A stretch of 55,767 nucleotides of DNA from a bacterium (GTDB taxonomy: Bacteria > SAR324 > XYD2-FULL-50-16). A program made the translations under genes and the position numbers. Each line of letters opens with the position of its first letter. The stretch's first letter is position 1. Location: the NCBI GenBank assembly GCA_018830885.1, contig JAHJRI010000206.1:1-55767 (forward strand), given 5' to 3'. A model generated the notes under the pieces. The model had not been told where the DNA came from and did not search any database. It worked only from the letters and a program-made list of their open reading frames with translations. Shown here piece by piece: positions 43,824 through 53,950 of the stretch.

Positions 43824-46739
43824 TTATTGCCCGGTGGCCGCTGCAGGTGTGCGGCTGAGGTATTTATCGAATTTCAAGTCGTTTAGAATGCGTTTGTGCA
43901 TTTCACTCGCCATTGGTCCCCACAAAACATCCGGATTTTTCTCCGCCGCTTTCATCAACTCTTCAAAAATTTTGAGTGCCTGGTCCTTCATTTCATTTTT
44001 CACATAAATCTCTCCCTGATAGAACTTGGCCCATGGGGTCCTGTCTGAATTCGGGAATAGTCGTACCGCCTCGCTGTATGTCTCCATGGCTTCCGGCAAC
44101 TGGTTCAGTTCTTTATATAGGTCTCCGAGGATGAAATAGGTTTCCACCACTTTCTCGTCCACAAATTCACTTTGCAGCGGGTGTTCATAGGCATTCAGTA
44201 CGTTCTTATACGCATCGATTGCATCATCGTACCGCCCGATGCCCTGATAGAGCTTTCCCAGTGCAAACCAGCAGGAAGGAATAATTTCCCGCTCCATGAT
44301 ATTTTCAGAATCCTGATAATCGCGGATCGTCTGTTGATAGATTCGAATGGCCCTGGAGATCCGGTCCGCTTTGTGTACCTTGAAATAGGAATCCCCAAGG
44401 GTTTTTTTAACCAGTGGCGTATACACATGCTCCGGATACTGACTGATGAACTGCAGAAACACGCGTTGGGCTTCTTCCGGCCGTTCGAGGGAATCGAATA
44501 TATTACCCTTGTTAAAAAGCACCACCAGGCTTTGGGGGTCATTGGCATCCTGGAGCATGATCTCGTACAGTTCAAGTGCTTTGTCGTATAATCTTAATCG
44601 ATAATAGGAATCGGCCACCAGAAACAGCGGTGCCTTTTTAATCAGTTTTTCAGCTATCGTTTTTGGATTCTCGTCTGGCTTCAGCTTGAAACAGGCACTA
44701 TATTGAGGCCGTTTATAGTATGTATTCTCATATTGTTCAAACACACCCAGGGCATTCAGGTATTCCGAATTGAAATAGTAGTTTTCAACATAGGCTTTGA
44801 TCGTCTCCTGGATACGGTCATGAATAATATGATTTTCGACATAAATGTTTTCGGGGTACTTCTCGCAGAACTGCTCCAGGTTGGCAATGGCGGATGGATA
44901 TTGATGGAACAGGGAAAGCGTGAGGGCTTTTCTCAGCATTGCTTCTTCGATAAGCAGATCTGAAGCCGTCTGATTGTCAATCACGAAATCATAAATCTCG
45001 ATGGCTTTCTCATAATGTCCTTTTCCCGGTTTTTCAGCCAGGATATTGGCAATCCGCATCTTCCCGATCAGGGAAAGTTCCTTGGGATACTCATTAATCG
45101 CTTTTTCATATGCCTTGATCGCATCATCCTCTTTGCTTTCCGCTCTGAGAAAGTCCCCGATGCGGATAGCGACCAGATTGCTGAAGGATTCTGCAGGATA
45201 GAGATCGACCAGTTGCTCATATAGTGCCCGGGCGGTATTGTAATCCTGGTTTTCAAAGTACGCTTCACCCATATGAAACATCAATTCCGGATCCTTTTTC
45301 ATATAGGCGGCATTGAGGCTCCAGGCTTTATCAAAATTCTTCTTGGCTTCCTTATACCGCTTTAACTGAAACTGGGCTTCACCAATCTTGTAATATGCCG
45401 CATGGATATTTGGAAACTGGGCGCTTTCTTCTACGAATTTCTCAAGCAACTCGATACTTTTTTCATACCGTTCCATATTTAAATGGATGACACCCTGGTG
45501 AAAAATAGCACTTTTTGAGTAGGGAGACTCCGGATATTTTCGCAGAATAATTTCAAAGTTATTGAATGCCTCTTCCCAGAACTTTAACGTCAGATAGTTT
45601 CGACCGATATTATAATAAGCCCTGGGAACGTATTCATACCCTTTGTCAGCGACCAGGGCTGAATTAATGGCGCTTTTGTACTCCTGGATCACATATAATT
45701 CGCCATTGATTTCACTTGTGACAGGGTCCCACTGGTGCCGGTAAAATGAATCCGCAGACCTGAAGTTAGCTCGGACACCGATCTCCGAATCCGGGGCAAA
45801 ATTATAGATATTTTTGAACATCAAACCAGCCTGTTCAAAACGACCGAGCTTGAAATATCTTTCAGCCTCATCGAAACGGGTTGTTAAAAATTTATCCCTG
45901 TCCTGCTTCTCCTTGTTCTCTTCCGCCTTTTTCTTTTCATCCACCAGACCGATATCAGGATCCGAAACAAGTTCCTGCTTATTTTCAGATACCACGAAAG
46001 TCAGACTGATCGGGGATGTGGAAGACGAGGAATCTATTTTCAGAGTGTATTTCTGCGGAGCGATAACCATGTTCAGAAATTTACCCCGTTGTTCAAACTT
46101 GACCGATTTGACCATATCGGTTTCTGCATCCGGAACAATCAAGCCATCTGACAGTCGACCATTCAGCAGTCGGATTTTCATCAGTTTTCCCGGGCGGGTT
46201 TTATCGCGGGAGACATCATATTGAATGGGTTTTTGGGAATATACCTTGATCAACTCAGAATCGGGCCTGAGTTCCCGTGACACACTGGTAATCTCAATTC
46301 CCTCGAGGGTCTCTTTTTCTGCCAGCAGACGCGTAAACTCAATTGATAGTTTCTGAGAATCCTTATCATGTCGAACAACATCCGCCCTGATCTCGGGATA
46401 TTTGGTCCTGATCTTGACCCAATACTCAAAATTGCCGATATCCTGTATTTCCAGACCCTGAATCAGGGAGTTATCCTCGAAGATCTGCATACGCTCAATT
46501 TTACCAGGATCCATGTTTCGCAACTTGATGAGATAAATCTGCCGCTTCAGGTATTCAAAAATCTCAAAATCAGGTCGCGTATCAAAGTAGAAGATTATTT
46601 TGGCCTGATTCTTCCCTTTGGAATAGTTGTCGATTTTCTGCATGGAATTGGGAGCAGCCAAAACGCTGGAAGAAAGCATCACAAAGCAGAAACCCAAAAC
46701 CAGGTATAGGTACCCTTTAATTCGATGATAACTGTTCAT
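43824..46739 (-). CDS. large exported TPR protein with AMIN-like N-terminal part
   Basis: 971 residues. The signal peptide is MNSYHRIKGYLYLVLGFCF then SSSVLAAP (cleavage near residue 29). The next about 240 residues (AKIIFYFDTRPDFEIFEYLK and PISLTFVVS) resemble AMIN-type beta repeats. From about residue 280 there are at least a dozen TPR units (for example DEAERYFKLGRFEQAGLMFK, AYYNIGRNYLTLKFWEEAF and AYYKIGEAQFQLKRYKEAK). Such proteins organise envelope complexes, as CpoB/BamD-type scaffolds do. It lies in the same strand as the bactofilin gene, 326 bases downstream of it, and may form one unit with it. Partner unknown. Confidence 0.85.
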   Translation of the reverse strand: MNSYHRIKGYLYLVLGFCFVMLSSSVLAAPNSMQKIDNYSKGKNQAKIIFYFDTRPDFEIFEYLKRQIYLIKLRNMDPGKIERMQIFEDNSLIQGLEIQDIGNFEYWVKIRTKYPEIRADVVRHDKDSQKLSIEFTRLLAEKETLEGIEITSVSRELRPDSELIKVYSQKPIQYDVSRDKTRPGKLMKIRLLNGRLSDGLIVPDAETDMVKSVKFEQRGKFLNMVIAPQKYTLKIDSSSSTSPISLTFVVSENKQELVSDPDIGLVDEKKKAEENKEKQDRDKFLTTRFDEAERYFKLGRFEQAGLMFKNIYNFAPDSEIGVRANFRSADSFYRHQWDPVTSEINGELYVIQEYKSAINSALVADKGYEYVPRAYYNIGRNYLTLKFWEEAFNNFEIILRKYPESPYSKSAIFHQGVIHLNMERYEKSIELLEKFVEESAQFPNIHAAYYKIGEAQFQLKRYKEAKKNFDKAWSLNAAYMKKDPELMFHMGEAYFENQDYNTARALYEQLVDLYPAESFSNLVAIRIGDFLRAESKEDDAIKAYEKAINEYPKELSLIGKMRIANILAEKPGKGHYEKAIEIYDFVIDNQTASDLLIEEAMLRKALTLSLFHQYPSAIANLEQFCEKYPENIYVENHIIHDRIQETIKAYVENYYFNSEYLNALGVFEQYENTYYKRPQYSACFKLKPDENPKTIAEKLIKKAPLFLVADSYYRLRLYDKALELYEIMLQDANDPQSLVVLFNKGNIFDSLERPEEAQRVFLQFISQYPEHVYTPLVKKTLGDSYFKVHKADRISRAIRIYQQTIRDYQDSENIMEREIIPSCWFALGKLYQGIGRYDDAIDAYKNVLNAYEHPLQSEFVDEKVVETYFILGDLYKELNQLPEAMETYSEAVRLFPNSDRTPWAKFYQGEIYVKNEMKDQALKIFEELMKAAEKNPDVLWGPMASEMHKRILNDLKFDKYLSRTPAAATGQ

Positions 46740-47065
46740 ATCAGACTATTTTCAGGCTGTTCACGATCCATTCCCGACCGTACTCATTAAAAAAAACACG
46801 GCCCCATCATCCCAGTCAGGCATGCATCGGTTTGCTTGTGACTTAAAATTGATGTTACACCAGGGTCGGGATTTTCCCTACCAACGGATAAGCAAAACTC
46901 CTGCCTATCAGTGGAAAACTGAGCTGGTTACGGGTAATAATCTCAAAAAAGACAATTTCTGGAGAGTTGTCAGAGGAAAAACGGATTCACAGGCTGGAAA
47001 TATACGGTCCCAGAAGCGGGAATATCAGATGCTGATAAACTGCATAGAACAATGCCCATCGCCTG
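46740..47065. other. 326-bp intergenic region between bactofilin and TPR genes
   Basis: No convincing gene on the minus strand. A 115-codon plus-strand frame (46822-47169) extends into the antisense of the bactofilin gene; it has no family signature or ribosome-binding site and is not called. A promoter or untranslated leader for the TPR gene is the likely content. Confidence 0.4.
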
Positions 47066-47542
47066 TCAATACTCGACCAGTGGTATATCGGTCAAAGCAT
47101 GTCCTATGCTTTGGTGACCCTGATCCAGCAACCGGTGGTGATGGACGGTGTAGAAGGCTTCCATTTTGAGTGCGTTTTTATCCTCGAAACTCAGATGACG
47201 GATCATGATACACTCACCCTGAAACAAAGCCCCGTCTTCAATACTAAAATCGCTTGTATATACCAGTCCTTCGAGTCTACCGGGAGCATAGAGCTCCAGT
47301 TTTTCAATAGCCTTGATATTGCCGGAAACCGTTCCAGAGATAATCACAGTATCCGCAACGATATCGGCCTCAACAGCGGCCATTTCAGTAATAATGACGG
47401 TACTGGGCTTTGCGCTCCTGCAGATGATCTGGCCTGTGACATCTCCGTCAATCCTGATGGTACCGTCAAAGCGGATCTCCCCTTCAAAACGACTGCCAAC
47501 GCCCAGCAGTCCGGATATCTCATGTTTTTTTTCTTTTTTCAT
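47066..47542 (-). CDS. bactofilin
   Basis: 158-residue bactofilin, a polymer-forming cytoskeletal protein with a right-handed beta-helix. Features: SGLLGVGSRFEGEIRFDGTI (about 10-29), IRIDGDVTGQIICR and VIISGTVSGNIKAIEKLELY (about 67-86), the usual short I-x-G-x-x-x-G-x-I rungs. Bactofilins act with cell-wall hydrolases or stalk/curvature factors at the inner membrane. Here the upstream gene encodes a membrane coiled-coil protein. The C-terminal tail (from about 112) is His/Gln-rich and atypical. Confidence 0.9.
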   Translation of the reverse strand: MKKEKKHEISGLLGVGSRFEGEIRFDGTIRIDGDVTGQIICRSAKPSTVIITEMAAVEADIVADTVIISGTVSGNIKAIEKLELYAPGRLEGLVYTSDFSIEDGALFQGECIMIRHLSFEDKNALKMEAFYTVHHHRLLDQGHQSIGHALTDIPLVEY

Positions 47543-47559
47543 CCAGGATCTGTCTCCAC

Positions 47560-48327
47560 CTATTCAAGAAATATATCTTTTTTCAATTCAATTACCTGTT
47601 TTCCCAGTAGCCTTCCTTTGTAAGAGTACAGGAAGACAATAGCTTCTGTATAGTATTCATTCACCTCCGTGAGGGTGAATTTAAAGTGTTTTGTGCTGGA
47701 GCGCCGCTTGATGAGATACTGCTGTCCGGTTTTATAGCTTGCCGGATATCCGTTTTCACCGATGTCCCCTTTTGACAAGGATTTGAACAGCGGCGGCGAG
47801 TGATCCCCATTCTTAAGGGTAATACAGATATACCCACCCAAATTCTGGATGGGGTTCGACGTATTCAGCAGTTTCAAACGAATATTCAGATCGTCACCTT
47901 TTACAGAAGCGTCAAATCCCTCGATCTCTGCCGATGTCCCTTCCAAAAAATCCTCTTCAGAAAAGGTACTTTTTTCAGTCACCCAGATCCCCTCAGTTGA
48001 GAAATCAGGCTGATTTAGAATAGACGATTTTACTTGAGAGAACTCTTCTGCTTTCGACGTCTCACTTCCCCAATATCGATCATGATCGAGTTTGGCAATC
48101 TGTTCGGATAGAACCTGAACCTCTTTCCGAGAGCGCTCGAGTTCCTGGTTCAGACTTTTTGTATTTGCGTACAGGAGTAGATAGCTGATCGAAGCGTAGC
48201 TGAGAACGGATAAAAAGACAATAAATACACCCATTAAGAATACCGCTTTACTCCGTTTGACAGTCAGCGATATTGGAATTCCGATATTCCGGACGATCGT
48301 GATCGTATAGATTTCCTTATCTGCCAT
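47560..48327 (-). CDS. membrane-anchored coiled-coil protein upstream of bactofilin, unknown
   Basis: 255 residues. One transmembrane segment (about 25-52, FLMGVFIVFLSVLSYASISY) follows a short cytoplasmic start, then a coiled coil (LNQELERSRKEVQVLSEQIA) and a folded C-terminal region with no recognised family. The layout recalls the N-terminal part of the M23 peptidases that accompany bactofilins elsewhere, but no LytM motif is present. ATG 48327 has a GGCGG site upstream, preferred to a start five codons earlier. It lies 17 bases before the bactofilin gene and 17 after pheT, so all are one operon. It may tether bactofilin to the membrane (inference). Confidence 0.7.
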   Translation of the reverse strand: MADKEIYTITIVRNIGIPISLTVKRSKAVFLMGVFIVFLSVLSYASISYLLLYANTKSLNQELERSRKEVQVLSEQIAKLDHDRYWGSETSKAEEFSQVKSSILNQPDFSTEGIWVTEKSTFSEEDFLEGTSAEIEGFDASVKGDDLNIRLKLLNTSNPIQNLGGYICITLKNGDHSPPLFKSLSKGDIGENGYPASYKTGQQYLIKRRSSTKHFKFTLTEVNEYYTEAIVFLYSYKGRLLGKQVIELKKDIFLE

Positions 48328-48344
48328 ATTATCCGCCTTCAATG

Positions 48345-50750
48345 CTATGCCTTTTCCCTGGTCTCACGAAGATGATATCCGGCGTCTGCAAGAGCACCGA
48401 CAATCTGGTCCTGAAGAGAGGTAATATCTTCCGGTTTCAGGGTTTTTTCCCTGGAGCGAAACTCGATTGATACCGATAGAGATTTCTTTCCGAAATGTTC
48501 CTTCGGTGAAAATACATCCAGGAACCCAACCTTCCGGACGAGGGGACTTGATCCTATAATGATGTCCTTGATCTCCTGAAAATATGTCTGTTCCGGCATT
48601 AGCAGCGAAACCTCGAAGTTGACAGCCGGGTATTTCGGTTGTTCCTGATAAACATATTCTTTCTTTTCAATCGAATACAATTCATCAAAATCCAAGTCCG
48701 CGATGCAGACATCCCCTTTCAATTCCTGCCGGTCCATAAAGTCAGGAGCGATGGTAAACAGGTCGCCCAGTTTCTTTTCACCGGAATAAATAATCGCTGA
48801 CATTTTCAAATGCTGATAAAACTTATTTTTTCCCCCGGGAAACGGAACCCACCGGATGTCAGGAATCTGCAATCTGGAAAACAGTTTCAGGAGATCGCTT
48901 TTCAACCGGAAAAACGAATTCCCCAATACCTCCTTTTTCGCTGATACACCAGTCACCAGCCTCATCCTTTCGAATATTTCGCCCGCTTCGGACTTATAAT
49001 AGATCCGACCCGTTTCAAACATTTTGAAAGACAGTGTCGTTTTCTGGTTTTCAAGCAGTGTCTGCATAAAATGGGGCAACAGGGAGCGTCTCATCTGGTC
49101 CTGGTTTTCTGCGACCGGGTTGATCAAACGCATGGCGGATTCCGGGTTAATCCCGAATTTATCCTCTATTTTCTGATTGGTTAATGGATAGTTGTATACC
49201 TCGTGATACTCATTTTCACTCAAGACCGTCTTTATTTTCCGTTCAAACAGATGCTCCTGATTGAAAACCGGCCGTTGTATCGGAAAGGAAGGTGCCTGGG
49301 GAGTAATATTGTTAAAACCGTGAATACGCCCAATCTCTTCGACAAGATCCTCTGCCATTGAAACATCCTTTGTGCGCCGATAGGAAGGGACATCAACGAT
49401 CAAATCCGAATCCAACCCGCTCACGGTAAATCCCAGATAGGTCAAGATTTCCCTTATCTCGCGCTCGGGAATATCCTTTCCAAGGCGTCGACAAATGAAT
49501 TCTGTCGTTGTCCCGATCCGAACTGGACCATTCATTTTATTCTGGATATCCACCAGTTCACCGGCCACATGCAGATCCGGATTCGTCAATTTCATAATCT
49601 CCACCGCCCGCTGCACAGCCAGAACCGTCATCTCCGGATCAAGCGACTTTTCAAATCGCTGGCAGGCATCTGTGCGCAGGCCGATCCGCGTCGACGTTTT
49701 TCTGATGCTGGTTGGGTCCCAATTGGCTGCTTCCAGAAACACCGATACGGTGCTGTCGATCACACCCGTATTCAGACCACCCACAACACCAGCTACAACA
49801 GAAGGCCCATTGGCGTCACAGATTGTCATGTCGTTTTCACCGAGTGTCACCTCTTTCTGATAAAGTGTCATCACCCTTGTCCCTTCCTCAGCCAGACGCA
49901 CGGTCAGTTTTTTACCGGCAATCTGATTGGCATCAAAAGCATGCATGGGTTGTCCCACCTCCAGCATGACATAGTTGGTCAAATCAACCATATTGTTGAT
50001 CGGTCTGAGTCCGACCCGTGTCAACCGGTGCTGTATCCATAAGGGACTGGGTGAGATACTCACGTTATCGACTGAGATCCCGGTAAACCGGGGTACCAGA
50101 TCCCCTGCCAGAACTTCCACTTCAATCAGACGGGAACCCTTACCTGCAAGAATCTCCGGCCTTACAACCAACGGAATGACCGGCAACCTGAAAACCGCCC
50201 CCAATTCTCTCGCAAAACCATAATGTCCCCACAAATCGGGTCGATGCGTAATCGATTTGTTGTCGATTTCCATGATGACATCGACCTGATCCGGGAAAAT
50301 ATTTGCCAGGGTATCACCCACACGGGGATCCCCCTGCAGTATCATCAACCCGATGTGGTCCTCGGAAAATCCCAACTCATCTTCGGCACACAGCATTCCG
50401 TCACTTTCGATGCCACGGATTTTTGTCTTTTTTATCAGGAAATTTCCCGGTAATCGGGTCCCCACGCCTGCAAATGGCACTTTATCCCCGGGTTGAAAGT
50501 TGGATGCACCACAAACAACCGTCTTTTCGCCGCTTCCGGTTTCGACCGTCACCAGACTTAATTTTTCAGCGTTCGGATGAGGCTTTAGAGCCAGTACTTC
50601 AGATACGATCACATGGGACAGATGCTGACCCGTTTCTTCAAATCCCTCGACCTCGCAGATCGAAAGGGTGATTTTCTCAACCAGTTCCTGGCTGGCAATT
50701 TTTTCCTCAAGATGGATAAAATCTTTGATCCAGTTTAATGAAATCTTCAT
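48345..50750 (-). CDS. pheT: phenylalanyl-tRNA synthetase beta subunit
   Basis: 801-residue PheT of normal bacterial length. It begins MKISLNWIKDFI, then the EMAP-type tRNA-binding segment (LKPHPNAEKLSLVTVETGSG, about 53-72). B3/B4 editing-like and B5 domains follow (SITHRPDLWGHYGFARELGA, about 164-183). The C-terminal anticodon-binding FDX-ACB domain (SLSVSIEFRSREKTL) ends the protein. With PheS it charges tRNA-Phe. It starts 70 bases after pheS. Confidence 0.96.
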   Translation of the reverse strand: MKISLNWIKDFIHLEEKIASQELVEKITLSICEVEGFEETGQHLSHVIVSEVLALKPHPNAEKLSLVTVETGSGEKTVVCGASNFQPGDKVPFAGVGTRLPGNFLIKKTKIRGIESDGMLCAEDELGFSEDHIGLMILQGDPRVGDTLANIFPDQVDVIMEIDNKSITHRPDLWGHYGFARELGAVFRLPVIPLVVRPEILAGKGSRLIEVEVLAGDLVPRFTGISVDNVSISPSPLWIQHRLTRVGLRPINNMVDLTNYVMLEVGQPMHAFDANQIAGKKLTVRLAEEGTRVMTLYQKEVTLGENDMTICDANGPSVVAGVVGGLNTGVIDSTVSVFLEAANWDPTSIRKTSTRIGLRTDACQRFEKSLDPEMTVLAVQRAVEIMKLTNPDLHVAGELVDIQNKMNGPVRIGTTTEFICRRLGKDIPEREIREILTYLGFTVSGLDSDLIVDVPSYRRTKDVSMAEDLVEEIGRIHGFNNITPQAPSFPIQRPVFNQEHLFERKIKTVLSENEYHEVYNYPLTNQKIEDKFGINPESAMRLINPVAENQDQMRRSLLPHFMQTLLENQKTTLSFKMFETGRIYYKSEAGEIFERMRLVTGVSAKKEVLGNSFFRLKSDLLKLFSRLQIPDIRWVPFPGGKNKFYQHLKMSAIIYSGEKKLGDLFTIAPDFMDRQELKGDVCIADLDFDELYSIEKKEYVYQEQPKYPAVNFEVSLLMPEQTYFQEIKDIIIGSSPLVRKVGFLDVFSPKEHFGKKSLSVSIEFRSREKTLKPEDITSLQDQIVGALADAGYHLRETREKA

Positions 50751-50820
50751 GTGGGTATGTGCGTTTAGAATAAATCGGTTGATGAGTGATCGAGCAATTG
50801 CCGCCAGATTGAAAAACGGG

Positions 50821-51849
50821 TCAGAGAACCGTAAAACAGCGGGTGAAATTCAGGTTCCCTCCATGCAAAGGCCGAATATCTGTGATGTCATATTTCATCA
50901 TGGCCAGACGATCAATACCGATCCCAAATGCAAAACCGGAATATACCAAAGGGTCAATATTCCCAGACCGCAACACATTGGGGTGTACCATCCCACAACC
51001 AATCAATTCGATCCATCCAACCCGTTTACAGAACTTGCAACCGGCCCCCTGGCATAACAGGCACCTCATATCCAACTCAAATCCCGGTTCCACAAATGGG
51101 AAGTAACCGGGTCTTAAACGAACCTCAACCTCGCTGTCAAACACTTCACCCAGCATGGTCTTCATAAAATAGATCAAATGCGCGACGGATATATCCCTAT
51201 CAATCATCATCCCTTCAAACTGGTGAAAACAGGAATCATGAGAGGCGTCCGTCCTTTCACAGCGAAAGACCTTACCCGGACCGACAATTCTCAGGGGCGG
51301 TTTGAGCCGTTCCATGCCCCGAATCTGGATGGGAGATGTATGTGTCCTCAACAGGTGTCCATCTTCGAAATAGAAAGTATCCTGCATATCCCGGGCTGGA
51401 TGATGTTCAGCGATGTTCAGCGCCTCGAAATTGTAGTACTCAGTTTCAATATGAGGACCATCAAGCACCTGAAACCCCATGGCCATAAAAGCGTCTTCCA
51501 GCTTCTGCTGCACAACCGTCACAGGGTGCAGACTCCCGGGTTCTGTGTGGAACGGATCCGTCGTGATATCGATCCACTCCTGCTGCATGCGGTGTTCATA
51601 CTCTCCCTGTTTCAACTCCTCCCTGCGGTGTTCGATCTTTTCCTGAAAAAGCTCCTTCAGTCGATTGACACTCTTCCCGATTTCCGCCTTTTTTTCATTG
51701 GACAGCTCTTTCAGCTGTTTCATGAATTGCGCGAGCTCTCCCTTTTTCCCCAGAAACTGGACCTTGATCTCCTCCAGCTCCTTAACATTGGATATTTTCT
51801 GCAGTCTTTCCCTGAATGAGAGTTCCACATTTTCGAAGTTTTTACTCAT
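50821..51849 (-). CDS. pheS: phenylalanyl-tRNA synthetase alpha subunit
   Basis: 342-residue catalytic subunit of class II aaRS. An N-terminal coiled coil (about 1-85) precedes the core. Motif 2 FRCERTDASHDSCFHQFEG (about 198-216) and motif 3 GFAFGIGIDRLAMMKYDI (about 312-329) are present, along with the Cys-containing CLLCQGAGCKFCKRVGW and the ligand-binding GCGMVHP. It starts 4 bases after gatA and precedes pheT. The gatA-pheS-pheT order is not the usual pairing with infC-rplT. Confidence 0.96.
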   Translation of the reverse strand: MSKNFENVELSFRERLQKISNVKELEEIKVQFLGKKGELAQFMKQLKELSNEKKAEIGKSVNRLKELFQEKIEHRREELKQGEYEHRMQQEWIDITTDPFHTEPGSLHPVTVVQQKLEDAFMAMGFQVLDGPHIETEYYNFEALNIAEHHPARDMQDTFYFEDGHLLRTHTSPIQIRGMERLKPPLRIVGPGKVFRCERTDASHDSCFHQFEGMMIDRDISVAHLIYFMKTMLGEVFDSEVEVRLRPGYFPFVEPGFELDMRCLLCQGAGCKFCKRVGWIELIGCGMVHPNVLRSGNIDPLVYSGFAFGIGIDRLAMMKYDITDIRPLHGGNLNFTRCFTVL

Positions 51850-51853
51850 ACGC

Positions 51854-53314
51854 TTATATTGCCATTTTCGGTTTTGTTAAATTCAGACGCTTCTCAAAAC
51901 AGTGTGCGATCTTCAACAGCTTGCCCTCTTCCAGATGACTGGCCAGCAGTTGTAATCCGACCGGCAGATTGTTTTCGGTAAAGCCTCCCGGAACCGATAT
52001 CCCGGGAAGTCCTGCAAGGTTTGCAGGAATCGTGAATGCATCACCCAGATACATCTTTAGCGGGTCATCGATCATTTCCCCTATTTTATAGGCTGCCGTC
52101 GGGGCCACGGGCGATGCAATGGCATCCACCTGGTCAAACGCCTGATAATATTGGGATCGGATAAGATTCTGTACTTTTTGAGCTTTGAGGTAATATGCAT
52201 CATAGTACCCTGCCGACAGGGCAAACGTGCCAATCAAAATCCGCATTTTGACTTCATTCCCAAATCCTTCGTCACGGGATCTTTCATACATGTCCAGCAG
52301 ACCTGACGCATCCTGTGCCCGTCGTCCGTATCTCACGCCATCATAACGGCCCAGGTTGGAACTCGCCTCACATGGGGCAATGACGTAATAGGTCGCAACA
52401 GCATCTGCAATATTGGGCATACTGATTTCAACGATTTCAGCACCCGCATCGCTTAATACCGCGATGTTGTCCTGAAAGATGCTGACAACCGGGTCATCAC
52501 AGCTTGAAAGATCCAGCTCCTTGATGATACCAATTTTCATCCCTTTGATCGACTGATGCAAAAACGAGGCATAATCTGGGACATCAACCTTCAGGGAAGT
52601 GGCATCCTTTTTGTCAAAACCGGCGATTGTCTGCAGGACCAGTGCGGCATCCTCAACATCCCGTGTCATGGGGCCTGCCTGATCAAATGAACTGGCGAAG
52701 GCGACCATACCCCAGCGACTCACCCTTCCATAGGTTGGTTTTAACCCGACAATCCCCGTGAAAGAAGCCGGTTGTCTGATCGAGCCGCCAGTATCCGTTC
52801 CCAGGGCAGCCAAAGACTGCCCGGATGAAACGGCACTTGCAGAGCCGCCTGAAGAACCCCCGGGAACCCGGTCAAGGTCCCATGGATTGCGCGTCACCCC
52901 AAAGGCTGAATTCTCTGTGGAGGAACCCATGGCAAATTCATCCATATTGGTCTTCCCTGTCATGAGAGAACCTGCTGCCTGCAACTTCTGGGTCACGGTT
53001 GATTCGAAGGGCGGAATATAGTTTTCCAGAAATCGGGATGCACAGGTGGTTCTGATACCCTTGGTTGAAAAGATATCTTTCACAGCAATCGGCATTCCTT
53101 CCAATGTGTGGATTGACTGTTTTTGTTGGATTTTGCTATCAACCTCTGCAGCCCGATCAAGAAATTTTTCTTCCGACAGGGTGATAAACGAGTGCAGTTT
53201 CGCTTCTACTTCCGCCAATCGTTTTAATATCGATTGTACAATGTCAACAGTCGTAATTTCACCGGATAACCGCTTCTGGTGCAGTACATGGATTGGCTGC
53301 TCGAATAGATTCAT
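51854..53314 (-). CDS. gatA: aspartyl/glutamyl-tRNA amidotransferase subunit A
   Basis: 486-residue GatA, the glutaminase of the transamidosome converting Glu-tRNA-Gln (or Asp-tRNA-Asn) to the amidated form. The Ser-cisSer-Lys triad is visible: AVKDIFSTKG (Lys about 78), PGGSSGGSASAVSSG (about 149-163), and DTGGSIRQPASFTG (nucleophile region about 172-185). It is the first gene of the minus-strand operon. gatB and gatC, which normally accompany it, are not in this window. Confidence 0.95.
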   Translation of the reverse strand: MNLFEQPIHVLHQKRLSGEITTVDIVQSILKRLAEVEAKLHSFITLSEEKFLDRAAEVDSKIQQKQSIHTLEGMPIAVKDIFSTKGIRTTCASRFLENYIPPFESTVTQKLQAAGSLMTGKTNMDEFAMGSSTENSAFGVTRNPWDLDRVPGGSSGGSASAVSSGQSLAALGTDTGGSIRQPASFTGIVGLKPTYGRVSRWGMVAFASSFDQAGPMTRDVEDAALVLQTIAGFDKKDATSLKVDVPDYASFLHQSIKGMKIGIIKELDLSSCDDPVVSIFQDNIAVLSDAGAEIVEISMPNIADAVATYYVIAPCEASSNLGRYDGVRYGRRAQDASGLLDMYERSRDEGFGNEVKMRILIGTFALSAGYYDAYYLKAQKVQNLIRSQYYQAFDQVDAIASPVAPTAAYKIGEMIDDPLKMYLGDAFTIPANLAGLPGISVPGGFTENNLPVGLQLLASHLEEGKLLKIAHCFEKRLNLTKPKMAI

Positions 53315-53950
53315 GGCTTAGGAGCCCATAGAGTGTGTTTGGAAGTTCCGTACCTGCAACAACAGATGTCCTGGTTTAAGGAAATCGGGTTGAATTATCT
53401 CTTTTGAACGTTCTGCTGTCGACGCTGATTAAACGGACAAGAAGCCCGGGCTGCATCTGGACAATCAAAACTGACAGCAAGATATAAACATCGGTTTTCC
53501 CGGCCGACTGAGGTTGTTGCAGGTTTTGCAGTTTATCTCGGACAATTCGGTGACAGGCAAAAAGCTTAATCTTCTTTTTATCCTTATTATTCCATGCTGA
53601 CAATCAAAAACTCTTGCAGCCCTTGCTCCAAGGCATTAAATCGCCTTTTACCACCCAACCCGGAAGCAGCTCTTCAGCATAGTTTTGACGTTTATCATTC
53701 ACAGGTGGGTACCGGTTCCGCTAAACTATGTTTTTGATCAGTACCGTCGTTGACCTTATTTCCATTGGAATTCCAGGATCACAGATCTGGCGTACCTTCG
53801 GAACATTTTTTGGACTTCAGTGTCAGTATACAAAAGACCTCCTATTACGCCAACCCCTGGCGGACAAAGGGAGTTCCGGTTCAAAAACGCTGGATATGAC
53901 TGAAAAATTGATTAATGGCTCAAGTAAATACTAAAATGCAGGAATAGGTG
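53315..53950. other. 636-bp divergent intergenic region, no gene supported
   Basis: It separates the gatA operon (minus) from the small-protein cluster (plus) and must hold promoters of both. Open frames at 53376-53603 (minus) and 53728-53934 (plus) lack ribosome-binding sites and family features. I saw no tRNA, repeat or known RNA element. Confidence 0.4.

Noticed and set aside
46822..47169. 115-codon plus-strand frame upstream of and overlapping the bactofilin gene end
   Set aside because: No recognisable domain, no ribosome-binding site, and its second half is antisense to bactofilin.
53376..53603. 75-codon minus-strand frame upstream of gatA
   Set aside because: No ribosome-binding site, family features or coding-like composition; probably part of the divergent promoter region.
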